14,568 nucleotides of DNA from Clostridia bacterium (lineage in GTDB: Bacteria > Bacillota > Clostridia > Oscillospirales > CAG-382), in NCBI GenBank assembly GCA_017501055.1, contig JAFVXP010000001.1:1-14568 (forward strand), given 5' to 3'. This document shows positions 1 through 8,518 of this stretch, in pieces. A program made the translations under genes and the position numbers. The notes below the pieces were generated by a model. That model did not search any database. It was not told the DNA's origin and saw only the letters and a program-made list of their open reading frames with translations. Positions within the stretch are counted from its first letter, which is position 1, and every line of letters begins with the position of its first letter.

Positions 1-2129
1 ACCTTCCGAAAAGCAAATTGGGTATCGAAGTCGAAAACGATTTTGAACCGCAATATATAAACATTCGCGGCAAGGGCGAGCTAATCAACGAGCTTCGTAA
101 GGAAGCAAAGGCTGCCGACAGAGTTTTCCTCGCAGCCGACCCTGACCGTGAAGGCGAAGCAATAAGCTGGCATCTTGCAAACGTGCTTAACGTTGATCCG
201 TCAAAGGTAAAACGTATCACCTTTAACGAAATAACCAAGAACACGTTGAAGGAAGCAATAAAACACCCCAGAGATATCGATATGAACCTTGTCAACAGCC
301 AACAGACAAGACGTATTCTTGATAGATTGGTCGGCTATAAAATAAGCCCCTTTCTCTGGAGACATATCAAAAACGGTCTTTCGGCAGGACGTGTTCAGTC
401 GGTAACGACAAGAATCATCGTCGAGCGTGAACAGGAAATCAATGATTTCGTTCCCGAGGAATATTGGCTCATCTCTGCGCTTTTGAATACCGATAAGAAC
501 GAATCCGTAAACGTTAAGTTCTACGGCAAAAACGGCAAAAAGCTCGATTTAGCCAATGAAGAACAGGTTAAAGAGGTTCTTTCTTCGGTCGATAAGAATA
601 ATTTCCGTGTCGAATCAATAAAGCGTGCCGTTAAGCAACGCCGTCCCGCACCTCCTTTTACAACCTCCACACTCCAGCAGGAGGCAAACCGCAAGCTCTC
701 CTTCCAATCGCAAAAGACAATGCTTATTGCGCAGGAGCTTTACGAGGGTGTTAATATCGGCGAGAAGAACACCTACGGTCTTATAACCTATATGCGTACC
801 GACTCTCTCCGTATCTCCGATGAAGCAAGAGAAAGCGCAAAGAAGGTTATCGTTAATAACTACGGTGCGGATTATTATCCCGCAACGCCCAATAAATATA
901 AGATCAAAAAGAATTCCCAGGACGCACACGAAGCGATCCGTCCGACCGACCCTTCCATAACCCCCGATATGATAAGAGGCAAGGTCACGAACGATCAATA
1001 TAAGTTGTATAAGTTGATTTGGGACCGCTTTATTGCTTCTCAAATGTCCCCCGAGCTTCGTGATACCGTCACGGCAGACATCGTTTCGGGCGGATATACC
1101 TTCCGTGCAAACGGTCATAATATCAAATTCCGCGGCTTTGCCGCAGTATACGGCGATATTGCCGACGATGCTTCCGATGAAGAAAGCGGAACGATGCTTC
1201 CCGAGCTTTCGGAAGGCGAAGTTTTAAAGGCATCGGAAATAAATCCCGAGCAGAAATTCACTCAACCGCCCCTTCGTTTCACGGAAGGCTCGCTTGTAAA
1301 GGTGCTTGAGGATAAGGGAATCGGCAGACCGTCAACCTATACCCCTACCATAACCACGATAATTTCGAGAGGATATATACGCCGTGAAGGCAAATTCCTT
1401 GTTCCGACAGAGCTTGGTGTCGTTACAACGGATATGATGAAAAAATCCTTCTCCCATATCGTCGACTATAATTTCACGGCAAATATGGAAGAAGACCTTG
1501 ATAAAATAGAAGACGGAACGTCTGAATATATCGGCGTTCTCCGTGAATTCTATTCTCAGTTCTCCGCACAGCTTGAAGAAGCTGAAAAAACCTTGGGCAG
1601 CGACCGTGTTGAGGTTCCCAAGGTGGAAACGGGAATAATCTGCGAAAAATGCGGTGCGGTTATGATAGAAAAAACGGGACGCTACGGCAAATTTGCCGCT
1701 TGCCCCAATTACCCCAGATGCCGTAACACAAAACGTCTTGACGAAAAGCCCGAGAAGGAAGACGAAAAGAAAGCTCCCGAGGTTATCGCAGACGAAAAAT
1801 GTCCCAACTGCGGAAACGATATGGTGCTCCGCAAAGGACCTCACGGTAACTTCTTTGCCTGCCGTAACTATCCCGAATGTAAAACAGCGATTCCTTACCG
1901 CCGTGACAGCGGAATAGCTTGTCCCGATTGCGGTAAACGCATTATGATAAAACAAACCAAGAGCAGAAAGAACTATTACGCTTGCGAGGACTATCCGAAA
2001 TGCTCGTTCTCGTCTTGGGACGTTCCCACGGAACGCCGTTGTCCTCAATGTAATGCCCCCGTTCTTAAGAAGAAAACAAGAGAAATGTATTATTGCAAAA
2101 ACGAATGCGGATGGAGCGAAGGAAAATGA
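1..2129 (+). CDS. topA: DNA topoisomerase I (type IA), 5' end missing
   Basis: Relaxes negatively supercoiled DNA by cutting and resealing one strand through a 5'-phosphotyrosine link. The frame is open from the window edge (first full codon at 3, reading LPKSKLGIEVENDFEP); the TTG at 18 is an internal Leu codon. By comparison with the remembered B. subtilis protein about 36 N-terminal residues are missing, including the first Toprim glutamate. The Toprim acidic motif ADPDREGEA is at 135-161. The catalytic tyrosine is in TYMRTDS (Tyr codon 789-791). LSAGRVQS (about 378-401) and GIGRPSTYTPTI (about 1317-1352) are also typical. The C-terminus carries four Cys4 zinc-ribbon units (about 1638-1730, 1800-1885, 1920-2010 and 2040-2115), usual for Firmicute TopA. 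It overlaps plsX by ATGA and probably drives translational coupling. Identification is very secure. Confidence 0.97.
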   Translation, partial: LPKSKLGIEVENDFEPQYINIRGKGELINELRKEAKAADRVFLAADPDREGEAISWHLANVLNVDPSKVKRITFNEITKNTLKEAIKHPRDIDMNLVNSQQTRRILDRLVGYKISPFLWRHIKNGLSAGRVQSVTTRIIVEREQEINDFVPEEYWLISALLNTDKNESVNVKFYGKNGKKLDLANEEQVKEVLSSVDKNNFRVESIKRAVKQRRPAPPFTTSTLQQEANRKLSFQSQKTMLIAQELYEGVNIGEKNTYGLITYMRTDSLRISDEARESAKKVIVNNYGADYYPATPNKYKIKKNSQDAHEAIRPTDPSITPDMIRGKVTNDQYKLYKLIWDRFIASQMSPELRDTVTADIVSGGYTFRANGHNIKFRGFAAVYGDIADDASDEESGTMLPELSEGEVLKASEINPEQKFTQPPLRFTEGSLVKVLEDKGIGRPSTYTPTITTIISRGYIRREGKFLVPTELGVVTTDMMKKSFSHIVDYNFTANMEEDLDKIEDGTSEYIGVLREFYSQFSAQLEEAEKTLGSDRVEVPKVETGIICEKCGAVMIEKTGRYGKFAACPNYPRCRNTKRLDEKPEKEDEKKAPEVIADEKCPNCGNDMVLRKGPHGNFFACRNYPECKTAIPYRRDSGIACPDCGKRIMIKQTKSRKNYYACEDYPKCSFSSWDVPTERRCPQCNAPVLKKKTREMYYCKNECGWSEGK

Positions 2130-3139
2130 AAATAACCGTTGCAGTAGATATAATGGGCGGAGATAACCCGCCTGCGGAATTGGCTTCAGGTGCTATCCTT
2201 GCCGCTAACGAGTTTAAAAACGAAGGCCTTTCTCTTATCCTCGTCGGCACAAAGGATGCTCTTTCAAGCCTTCCTCAGTTGCCTGATAATATCGAAACCT
2301 TCGAGGCAAACAGTATTGTAGAAATGACCGACGACCCTGCGATAGTTATGAAGGAAAAGAACGATTCTTCTCTTTCGGAAGCGTGCAAGCTTTGCAAGGA
2401 AGGCAGGGCAGATGCCGTTGTCAGCGCAGGTAATACGGGTGCACTCTTTACTGCGGCTTCGTTAATAATCCGCCGTATAAAAGGCGTTCGCCGTGCCGCA
2501 TTGGGTTCTATCGTACCGCTTGAAAAGCCGTTCGTATTGCTCGATTGCGGCGCAAACCTCGATGCAACGCCGGAGGTTTTAAAGCTCTATGCAAGAATGG
2601 GTTCGCTCTATGCGGAAAACGTTCTCGGTGTGGAAGATCCCCGTGTTGCACTCTTGAATAACGGTACGGAATCGCATAAGGGAACTCCTCTTTATGCCGA
2701 AACCTATGCGCTGCTCTCAAACGACGATTCGATCAATTTCGTCGGCAACTGCGAGGGAAAGGCAGTTCCGTTCGGAACCTGCGACGTTCTCGTTTGCGAC
2801 GGATTTACGGGCAATATAACCCTTAAATTGATCGAGGGTATGGGCAAATTTATGTCCAAGGAAATTAAAGGAATCTTCAAAGCAAACCCCGTTTCCATGC
2901 TCGGCGGTGCGCTTACCTTAAAACAAACAAAAACCTTGAAAAAAAGGCTTGACCCTGCCGAATACGGCGGTGCACCCTTCCTGGGACTTCAAAAGCCGGT
3001 TGTCAAGGCGCACGGAAGCTCGGATGCATATTCCTTCCGTTCGGCAATAAAACAGGTATTGCTTTACTGCCAAGGCGGAACGATCGAGAAAATATCCGAA
3101 ACAATGCCCAAAAAAACAGCGTCCTTGTCGGAGGAATAA
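2126..3139 (+). CDS. plsX: Phosphate acyltransferase PlsX (acyl-ACP:phosphate transacylase)
   Basis: Makes acyl-phosphate from acyl-ACP, the donor that membrane protein PlsY uses to acylate glycerol-3-phosphate at the start of phospholipid synthesis. It is a peripheral membrane enzyme. The 337-residue protein begins MKITVAVDIMGGDNPP, the typical N-terminus with the MGGD phosphate-binding motif. Further family blocks are SAGNTGALFTAA, LLDCGANLDATPE, ALLNNGTESHKG and VCDGFTGNITLK. The start at 2126 was chosen because family proteins begin there, AAGGAAA lies just upstream, and it forms an ATGA overlap with the topA stop; the frame is open upstream to an ATG at 2093, but this would add an atypical basic 11-residue leader. 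Downstream, rnc follows after 5 nt, with no acpP gene between, which is unlike many Firmicutes. Length is normal and no defect is seen. Confidence 0.96.
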   Translation: MKITVAVDIMGGDNPPAELASGAILAANEFKNEGLSLILVGTKDALSSLPQLPDNIETFEANSIVEMTDDPAIVMKEKNDSSLSEACKLCKEGRADAVVSAGNTGALFTAASLIIRRIKGVRRAALGSIVPLEKPFVLLDCGANLDATPEVLKLYARMGSLYAENVLGVEDPRVALLNNGTESHKGTPLYAETYALLSNDDSINFVGNCEGKAVPFGTCDVLVCDGFTGNITLKLIEGMGKFMSKEIKGIFKANPVSMLGGALTLKQTKTLKKRLDPAEYGGAPFLGLQKPVVKAHGSSDAYSFRSAIKQVLLYCQGGTIEKISETMPKKTASLSEE

Positions 3140-3144
3140 AATCA

Positions 3145-3864
3145 ATGAGTGGAGAAAAAGCATTTTGCTTTCTCGAACAGGAAATTAAATATACTTTTAA
3201 CGATAAAAAGCTTCTTCAAATAGCATTGACCCACCCTTCCTATTGCAACGAAAACCGCAAAAGAGGTTTTTCGGTAAGCAACCAGAGAAGCGAATTTTTG
3301 GGTGACTCTATCCTTTCGGTAATAACGGCGGAATTTCTTTTCAACCGATTCACCGAGGAAGACGAAGGCTTTCTGACCCGTACCCGTGCCGCTTTGGTAT
3401 GTGAAGATACGCTTGCGATATTTGCAAACAGAATATCGCTCGGCGATTATATGCTCTTCGGTAACGGAGAGGCTGTCGCATCGGGCGGCAGACACAGAAA
3501 AAGCACCTTGGCGGATGCGTTCGAAGCGCTTATATCCGCAATATACTTAGACGGCGGTATGGAGCCTGCAAAGAAATTCGTTTTGCCTTTCATCACGTCG
3601 ATCGTCGATACCCTGATAAAAAGCGGAACAGAGGATTATAAATCCCGTCTTCAGCGTATCGTTCAGCAAACTCCCGAGGAGGTCTTGACCTATACCCTCG
3701 TTGCCGAAGACGGCCCTGCGCACGACAGAGTGTTCAGCTATGAGGTGTATTTGAATTCCAACCTGCTCGGAAAGGGCAAGGGACGCTCGAAGCGAGAAGC
3801 CGAACAGGCATCTGCAAGAGAAGCACTTATACTTTTGGGTGAATTGGATGAAAACGCACCGTAA
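3145..3864 (+). CDS. rnc: Ribonuclease III
   Basis: Double-strand-specific endoribonuclease that processes rRNA precursors and structured mRNAs. At 239 residues it has normal length: an RNase III catalytic domain (about 8-155) followed by a double-stranded-RNA-binding domain (about 164-234, with DYKSRLQ at its start and GKGRSKREAEQASAREAL at its end). The signature helix reads NQRSEFLGDS at 46-55. Metal ligands E50, D54, D124 and E127 (in DAFEALISAIYLDGG) are present, and E74 lies in DEGFLTRTRA. The first position of the canonical NERLEFLGDS glutamate is Gln47 here, and the usual Leu before the second Glu is Ser49. A Gln at 47 occurs in other RNase III proteins from memory, so activity is expected. 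GGAGG at 3130-3134 serves the ATG at 3145. The 3' end overlaps the next gene by 17 nt. Confidence 0.96.
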   Translation: MSGEKAFCFLEQEIKYTFNDKKLLQIALTHPSYCNENRKRGFSVSNQRSEFLGDSILSVITAEFLFNRFTEEDEGFLTRTRAALVCEDTLAIFANRISLGDYMLFGNGEAVASGGRHRKSTLADAFEALISAIYLDGGMEPAKKFVLPFITSIVDTLIKSGTEDYKSRLQRIVQQTPEEVLTYTLVAEDGPAHDRVFSYEVYLNSNLLGKGKGRSKREAEQASAREALILLGELDENAP

Positions 3865-4855
3865 TCTTCCTTTCTTCGTTCCCCATGCAGGCTGTCCGAA
3901 CTGCTGTGTTTTCTGCTCGCAGGTTAAAATAACGGGCGAGAGGGCAGAAAAGGATATAAACGTTGAAATTGAAGAGCTTCGTTCAATGCTTGAATCGGAA
4001 AAAGGTGAATTTGACGAAAGCCAAATTGCCTTCTTCGGCGGCAGCTTTACGGCAATCGAAAGAAACCGTATGGAAAAGCTCCTTTCTGTCGCAAACGAAT
4101 ATATAGATTCGGGCGTTGCATCGGGAATAAGAATTTCAACCCGTCCCGATAAGATCGATGAAGAAATACTTTCGGTTCTGAAAAAATACCGTGTTACGCA
4201 TATCGAGCTTGGTGTGCAGAGCACGGACGATTCGGTGCTTATAAAAAGCGAACGTGGACATCTTGCAAAGGATTCCTTCGAATCTGCAAAACTGATAACC
4301 GAAAACGGGTTTGTTTTCGGCGGACAGATGATGATCGGCTTGCCGAATTCTACCGTTGAAAGCGAGATTCAAACCGCACGTGATATAGTAAAGATGGGCG
4401 CTTCGGAAGCAAGAATATATCCCACTGTCGTTTTCGAAGGCACAAAGCTGTACGATATGGCGATGAACGGGGAATATAAACCCTTGTCAACCGAAGAAGC
4501 GGTTGCACGCACTGCAAAATGTGCAAGGATATTTTACGAAGCGGGCGTAAAGCTTTTGCGTATCAGTCTTCATTCCTCGGAAAACCTCAAAAACGCCCCC
4601 CTCGGAGCAAACCACCCCGCCATCGGCGAGCTTGTAAAAAGCAGAATATATACAGATATAATTTCCGAAAAAGCAGGCGACTGCACAGGAAAAAAACTTA
4701 TAATTCGAATATCAAAAAAAGATATTTCGATGCTTTCCGGACATAACGGACAGGCGCTCGAACTTTTGAAAACAAAAACCAAAGCTGATGAAATAAAGAT
4801 AATCGGGGACGATAGTCCCAGATTTGAACCGATACTTGAAATTCAAGGAGATTAG
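3848..4855 (+). CDS. Radical SAM protein, Elp3/YhcC-like, role unknown
   Basis: A 335-residue radical S-adenosylmethionine enzyme. The 4Fe-4S cluster motif CX3CX2C is formed by C16, C20 and C23 in GCPNCCVFC, after the typical N-terminus PFFVPHAG. Later core motifs are FGGSF (63-67), STRPD (97-101), ELGVQS (120-125) and GGQMMIGLP (158-166), as in the Elp3-type radical SAM core. The roughly 85 residues after the core show no recognisable GNAT acetyltransferase domain, so it is not a full Elp3 tRNA-modifying enzyme despite the common label. Homologues sit between rnc and smc in many Clostridia (recalled), but I know of no established reaction. I chose ATG 3848 because family members begin MK close to this point; a GTG at 3839 would add MNW. 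The ribosome binding site is weak (GGGTGA, 3837-3842), and the 17-nt overlap with rnc suggests coupling. Confidence 0.88.
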   Translation: MKTHRNLPFFVPHAGCPNCCVFCSQVKITGERAEKDINVEIEELRSMLESEKGEFDESQIAFFGGSFTAIERNRMEKLLSVANEYIDSGVASGIRISTRPDKIDEEILSVLKKYRVTHIELGVQSTDDSVLIKSERGHLAKDSFESAKLITENGFVFGGQMMIGLPNSTVESEIQTARDIVKMGASEARIYPTVVFEGTKLYDMAMNGEYKPLSTEEAVARTAKCARIFYEAGVKLLRISLHSSENLKNAPLGANHPAIGELVKSRIYTDIISEKAGDCTGKKLIIRISKKDISMLSGHNGQALELLKTKTKADEIKIIGDDSPRFEPILEIQGD

Positions 4856-4858
4856 ATA

Positions 4859-7800
4859 ATGCGCTTAAAAGCCATAGAAATGTACGGATTCAAATCCTTT
4901 CCGGACAAAACACGAATTTCGTTTGACAGCGGTGTAACCGCAATCATAGGTCCTAACGGAAGCGGTAAATCGAATATTTCCGACGCAATACGTTGGGTTC
5001 TCGGCGAAATGAGCGCAAAATCGCTTCGTGGCAGCCGAATGGAAGACGTTATCTTCAACGGTACGGCAAGCCGTACTGCGGCAAACTGCGCCTCGGTCTC
5101 GCTTTGTATCGATACCGAAGAAGAATATAACCGCGCAAACCACATAACCTTTGAAGCGGAAGAAGAGGGCGAACCCCAAACCAATAAGGGCTACCGCCTT
5201 TCCGACCAAGCAGAGGTCACCGTAACGAGAAAGCTCTACCGCAGCGGTGAAAGCGAATATTACATAAACAAAAAACAGGTTAGACTTAAGGATATTTACG
5301 AGCTTTTCTATGATACGGGTATCGGCAGAGAAGGATATTCCGTAATAGGTCAGGGAAAAATAGCCGAAGTGCTTTCCCAAAAGGACGACGAAAGAAGAAG
5401 TATCTTCGAAGAAGCCGCAGGTATCTCTAAAATACGATATAAAAAGCTTGAAGCGGAACGCAAATTGCGTGATACCGAAACAAACCTTGTCAGAGTTAAC
5501 GATATTCTCTCCGAGATATCTTCCCGTATCGGCCCGCTTGAAAAGGAAGCCGAAAACGCAAAGCAGTATCTTGTTTTAAGCGAAGAGAAAAAGGGTATTG
5601 AAATAACACTCTGGCTTGATAGAATTGCCTTCCTTCGTGCCCGCAGAGTTGAATGTGAGACCGACCTTGCATCTGCAAAGATCGCACTTGAAGCGGCTGA
5701 AAGAGAAGTTAAGGAATGCGACGAAGCAACAGACAAGATCCTTAACGAAAGCTATGAATTTTCACGTGTTATGAGCGAATGCGAGCGTGAAAAGACCGAA
5801 GCGGTCCACCGCAAAGGCGAAGCAGAAGGTAAAAAGGCTGTTTGCGCCAACGATATTGCCCATTCCGAGGAATCTGTAGCAACAGCAAAAGCGTCTATCG
5901 CATCCGCCGTTGAAGAAAAGACCGAAGCGGAAAAGATGATAGAGGATTGCAGGTCTGCAAAGGAAAAAACGCAGGAATTGCTTGATTCTTCCGAAACTGC
6001 AAGCGCAAACGCAGAAAAAGAATATGAAGACGCCAGAAACGCATATCTCGCCGCTGACAAAGAGGGAGAAAATGCGGCATTGCGTTTGGAACTGTTAAAT
6101 AACGAAAAAAGCGTGCTTTCCGCTAACGAAGCGGCTTGCAACGCATCTTTGGAGGCAGAACGCCGTAATGCGGCAGAAAATTCCGACCGCTTAACTGCGG
6201 CAAAGGCACGTGTCGATGCGCTCGAAGCCGAGCTTGCAAAGACCGAAGAGACGCTTTCGGAAATCGAGAATTATATTAACGAAGCCGAAATCGAAAGCAT
6301 GGCTCTTGTTGTGGAGCGTAACCGTCTGTCACAGGAGCTTCGAACCGCAGAAGCGGAAATGACCGCAGAAAAAATACAGCTTTCGGGTGAGGAACAGCGT
6401 CTTGACCAATTAAAACGTATGGAACAGCTTTTGGAAGGCTATTCCGAAAGTGTAAAGCGTGTTATAAACGATTGCACGTCCGGTGTTATCCGTAACGGTA
6501 ACGAAAAGATAGGTCTTTACGGAACTGTTTCCAATATAATCTCTTCCGACAGCGATTACGTTATTGCGCTTGAAACGGCACTTGCCGCATCGGTGCAGTT
6601 TATCGTTGTGGAAAAGGAATCGGATGCAAAGGCTTGTATCCGCTATCTCAAAGAAAATAAGCTTGGCAGAGCAACCTTCCTTCCCCTTGAAAGCGTAAAG
6701 GGAAGACGTTCCGACGTATCCGAAATCAAGGATATGAAGGGATATATAGGTATCGCTTCCGACCTTGCAAAATACGATGAAAAGTTTGAAGGCGTTGTAA
6801 ACGACCTTCTCGGCAGAACGGTTGTTGCCGATAATATCGATTCTGCTTCCGCTATTGCAAGAAAAAGCGGATTCAAGATAAAAATCGTCACCCTCGACGG
6901 ACAGATCATCAACGCAGGCGGCAGCTATACGGGCGGTTCTTCGGCTGTTAAGGTCGGTGTATTCACCCGTGCTATGGATATTGAAAGATTGATCGAAACA
7001 ATTTCCGAGCATAAAGATAAAATCAAAGCTCTCGAGGAAAAACGAGATAAGATCTCCTTGGATTGCTCTGCTGCCGACGATAAGTTCGAAGCCTTGCGTG
7101 AAGCGTTTTCCGAGATCACGACCGAAAAGGCAGGATATACCGCAACGAGAGATTCTCTCTTTGCCAGAATCGAGGAAGAAAAGACAAGAGTTGATTCCTT
7201 GTCCTACGGTGACGAGCTTCTCAAAAAGCTGGAATCCGAGCTTTCCGGACTTAAGGCAGAAAGCGAGCGTCTTGCCAACGCAATCACCGAGGCTCAAACT
7301 GCACGTGATACTGCACGTAAGACCGCAGAAGAGCTTAAAAAATCAGAAGAGCTTGCCTTTGCCCGTGTCAGCGAAGCAAGAATGGCGCTCTATTCCGCAA
7401 AGAACGAGCTTTCCGTTTCCGACGAACGTCTTTCTATTGCATTAAGACGCAAGACCGAGCTTGATACAAGAATAACTCTCGGAAGTGCGTCTATCGAGAA
7501 GGCAGAAGCGGTCATAAAGGAACGTATTGCAGAAACAGGCAGACTTAATGCCGAATGTGCCGAATGCGATTCTGTAATTGCAAATTGCGATAAACGCCTT
7601 TCCGACCTTATGGTGGGCAGAGAAGAGAAGGAAAAACAGCTTCTCGAGATGCGCAGTAAGCAAAAAACGGTTTCTGCTTCCAAGGAAGAAGCATTCCGTA
7701 ATCTGACCGAAGTCGAGATGAAGTGCAACAGCGTCAATACGGAATACGATACCGTAACATCAAAGCTCTGGGACGAATACGAGCTTACCTATTCCGATGC

Positions 7801-8506
7801 AGAACGTTTCCGTCTGCCAAAGGAACAAATGGATAAAGCACCCTCGAGACTTGCTTCTCTCAAGGCAAAGATACGTTCTATGGGTGTTATCAACGTTAAT
7901 GCCGTTGAGGAATACCGTGTAACGAAGGAACGTTACGATTTCTTGAAGGAACAGACCGATGACCTTAACAAGACCCGTTTGGGACTTGATAAAACGATAG
8001 CAAAGCTTTCTGCAGGTATGAAAGAGACCTTCCTTGAATGCTTTGAAAAGATAAATACCGAATTTAATGCCGTCTTCACCGAGCTTTTCGGCGGCGGCAG
8101 TGCAAGAGCAGAATTGACAGACCCGATGATGCCCTTGGAATGCGGTATCGATATAGTTCTTAAGGTTCCCGGAAAGAGTGTAAGAAGTATTTCGCTTCTC
8201 TCGGGCGGTGAGCAATCCTTTGCCGCAATTTCACTCTATCTTGCGCTTCAAAGGGTAAATCCCTCTCCGTTCTGCGTTTTTGACGAAATCGAGAGCGCAC
8301 TCGACGACGTTAATATAGTCAAGCTTGCGTCTTACGTTCGCCGTAACAGCGATAAAACGCAGTATATCCTCATAACCCACCGCAGAGGAACTATGGAGCG
8401 TGCGGATATGATATACGGTATAACGATGCGCCAGAAGGGTATATCCGACTATATGAAGCTTAATATGGCAAAGCTCGACGATATCATCAAAGAGTATGCC
8501 GAATAA
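4859..8506 (+). CDS. smc: Chromosome segregation ATPase SMC
   Basis: Core subunit of the bacterial condensin that, with ScpA and ScpB, extrudes DNA loops and segregates the chromosome. The 1215-residue protein has the standard layout: N-terminal ATPase half with Walker A GPNGSGKS (31-38) and the YSVIGQGKIAEVL Q-loop region (about 160-172); a first long coiled coil rich in Glu, Lys and Ala (about 175-515); a globular hinge beginning GLYGTVS at 552 and closing with the glycine-rich GGSYTGGSS at 687; a second coiled coil (about 700-1040); and the C-terminal ATPase half with ABC signature LSGGEQSF (1114-1121) and Walker B FCVFDE (D1142, E1143), then ITHRRGTME. The usual bacterial SMC signature is LSGGEKAL, so this is a variant. 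AAGGAG at 4845-4850 precedes the ATG with 8 nt spacing. scpA and scpB are not in the window. Confidence 0.98.
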   Translation: MRLKAIEMYGFKSFPDKTRISFDSGVTAIIGPNGSGKSNISDAIRWVLGEMSAKSLRGSRMEDVIFNGTASRTAANCASVSLCIDTEEEYNRANHITFEAEEEGEPQTNKGYRLSDQAEVTVTRKLYRSGESEYYINKKQVRLKDIYELFYDTGIGREGYSVIGQGKIAEVLSQKDDERRSIFEEAAGISKIRYKKLEAERKLRDTETNLVRVNDILSEISSRIGPLEKEAENAKQYLVLSEEKKGIEITLWLDRIAFLRARRVECETDLASAKIALEAAEREVKECDEATDKILNESYEFSRVMSECEREKTEAVHRKGEAEGKKAVCANDIAHSEESVATAKASIASAVEEKTEAEKMIEDCRSAKEKTQELLDSSETASANAEKEYEDARNAYLAADKEGENAALRLELLNNEKSVLSANEAACNASLEAERRNAAENSDRLTAAKARVDALEAELAKTEETLSEIENYINEAEIESMALVVERNRLSQELRTAEAEMTAEKIQLSGEEQRLDQLKRMEQLLEGYSESVKRVINDCTSGVIRNGNEKIGLYGTVSNIISSDSDYVIALETALAASVQFIVVEKESDAKACIRYLKENKLGRATFLPLESVKGRRSDVSEIKDMKGYIGIASDLAKYDEKFEGVVNDLLGRTVVADNIDSASAIARKSGFKIKIVTLDGQIINAGGSYTGGSSAVKVGVFTRAMDIERLIETISEHKDKIKALEEKRDKISLDCSAADDKFEALREAFSEITTEKAGYTATRDSLFARIEEEKTRVDSLSYGDELLKKLESELSGLKAESERLANAITEAQTARDTARKTAEELKKSEELAFARVSEARMALYSAKNELSVSDERLSIALRRKTELDTRITLGSASIEKAEAVIKERIAETGRLNAECAECDSVIANCDKRLSDLMVGREEKEKQLLEMRSKQKTVSASKEEAFRNLTEVEMKCNSVNTEYDTVTSKLWDEYELTYSDAERFRLPKEQMDKAPSRLASLKAKIRSMGVINVNAVEEYRVTKERYDFLKEQTDDLNKTRLGLDKTIAKLSAGMKETFLECFEKINTEFNAVFTELFGGGSARAELTDPMMPLECGIDIVLKVPGKSVRSISLLSGGEQSFAAISLYLALQRVNPSPFCVFDEIESALDDVNIVKLASYVRRNSDKTQYILITHRRGTMERADMIYGITMRQKGISDYMKLNMAKLDDIIKEYAE

Positions 8507-8518
8507 CAGGAGTTTTTA

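Noticed and set aside
18..20. TTG as a possible start of topA
   Set aside because: The frame is open to the window edge and the upstream codons read LPKSK, which fits the conserved RDLPKS segment of TopA, so the gene is truncated by the window.
1332..2048. 238-codon open frame on the - strand
   Set aside because: It is antisense to the topA C-terminal region, where the + strand encodes clear zinc ribbons. The hydrophobic look is a by-product of complementing Lys/Glu-rich codons.
2093..2125. Upstream ATG giving plsX eleven extra residues
   Set aside because: The added residues are basic and unlike PlsX N-termini. ATG 2126 has a ribosome binding site and gives the standard MKITVAVDIMGGD start.
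3839..3847. GTG start for the radical SAM gene
   Set aside because: It adds only MNW and has no better ribosome binding site. The family normally begins at the MK near 3848. A GTG start cannot be fully excluded.
6410..7297. 295-codon open frame on the - strand
   Set aside because: It lies wholly inside smc, whose hinge and coiled-coil protein is unmistakable. The antisense translation has no recognisable domain.
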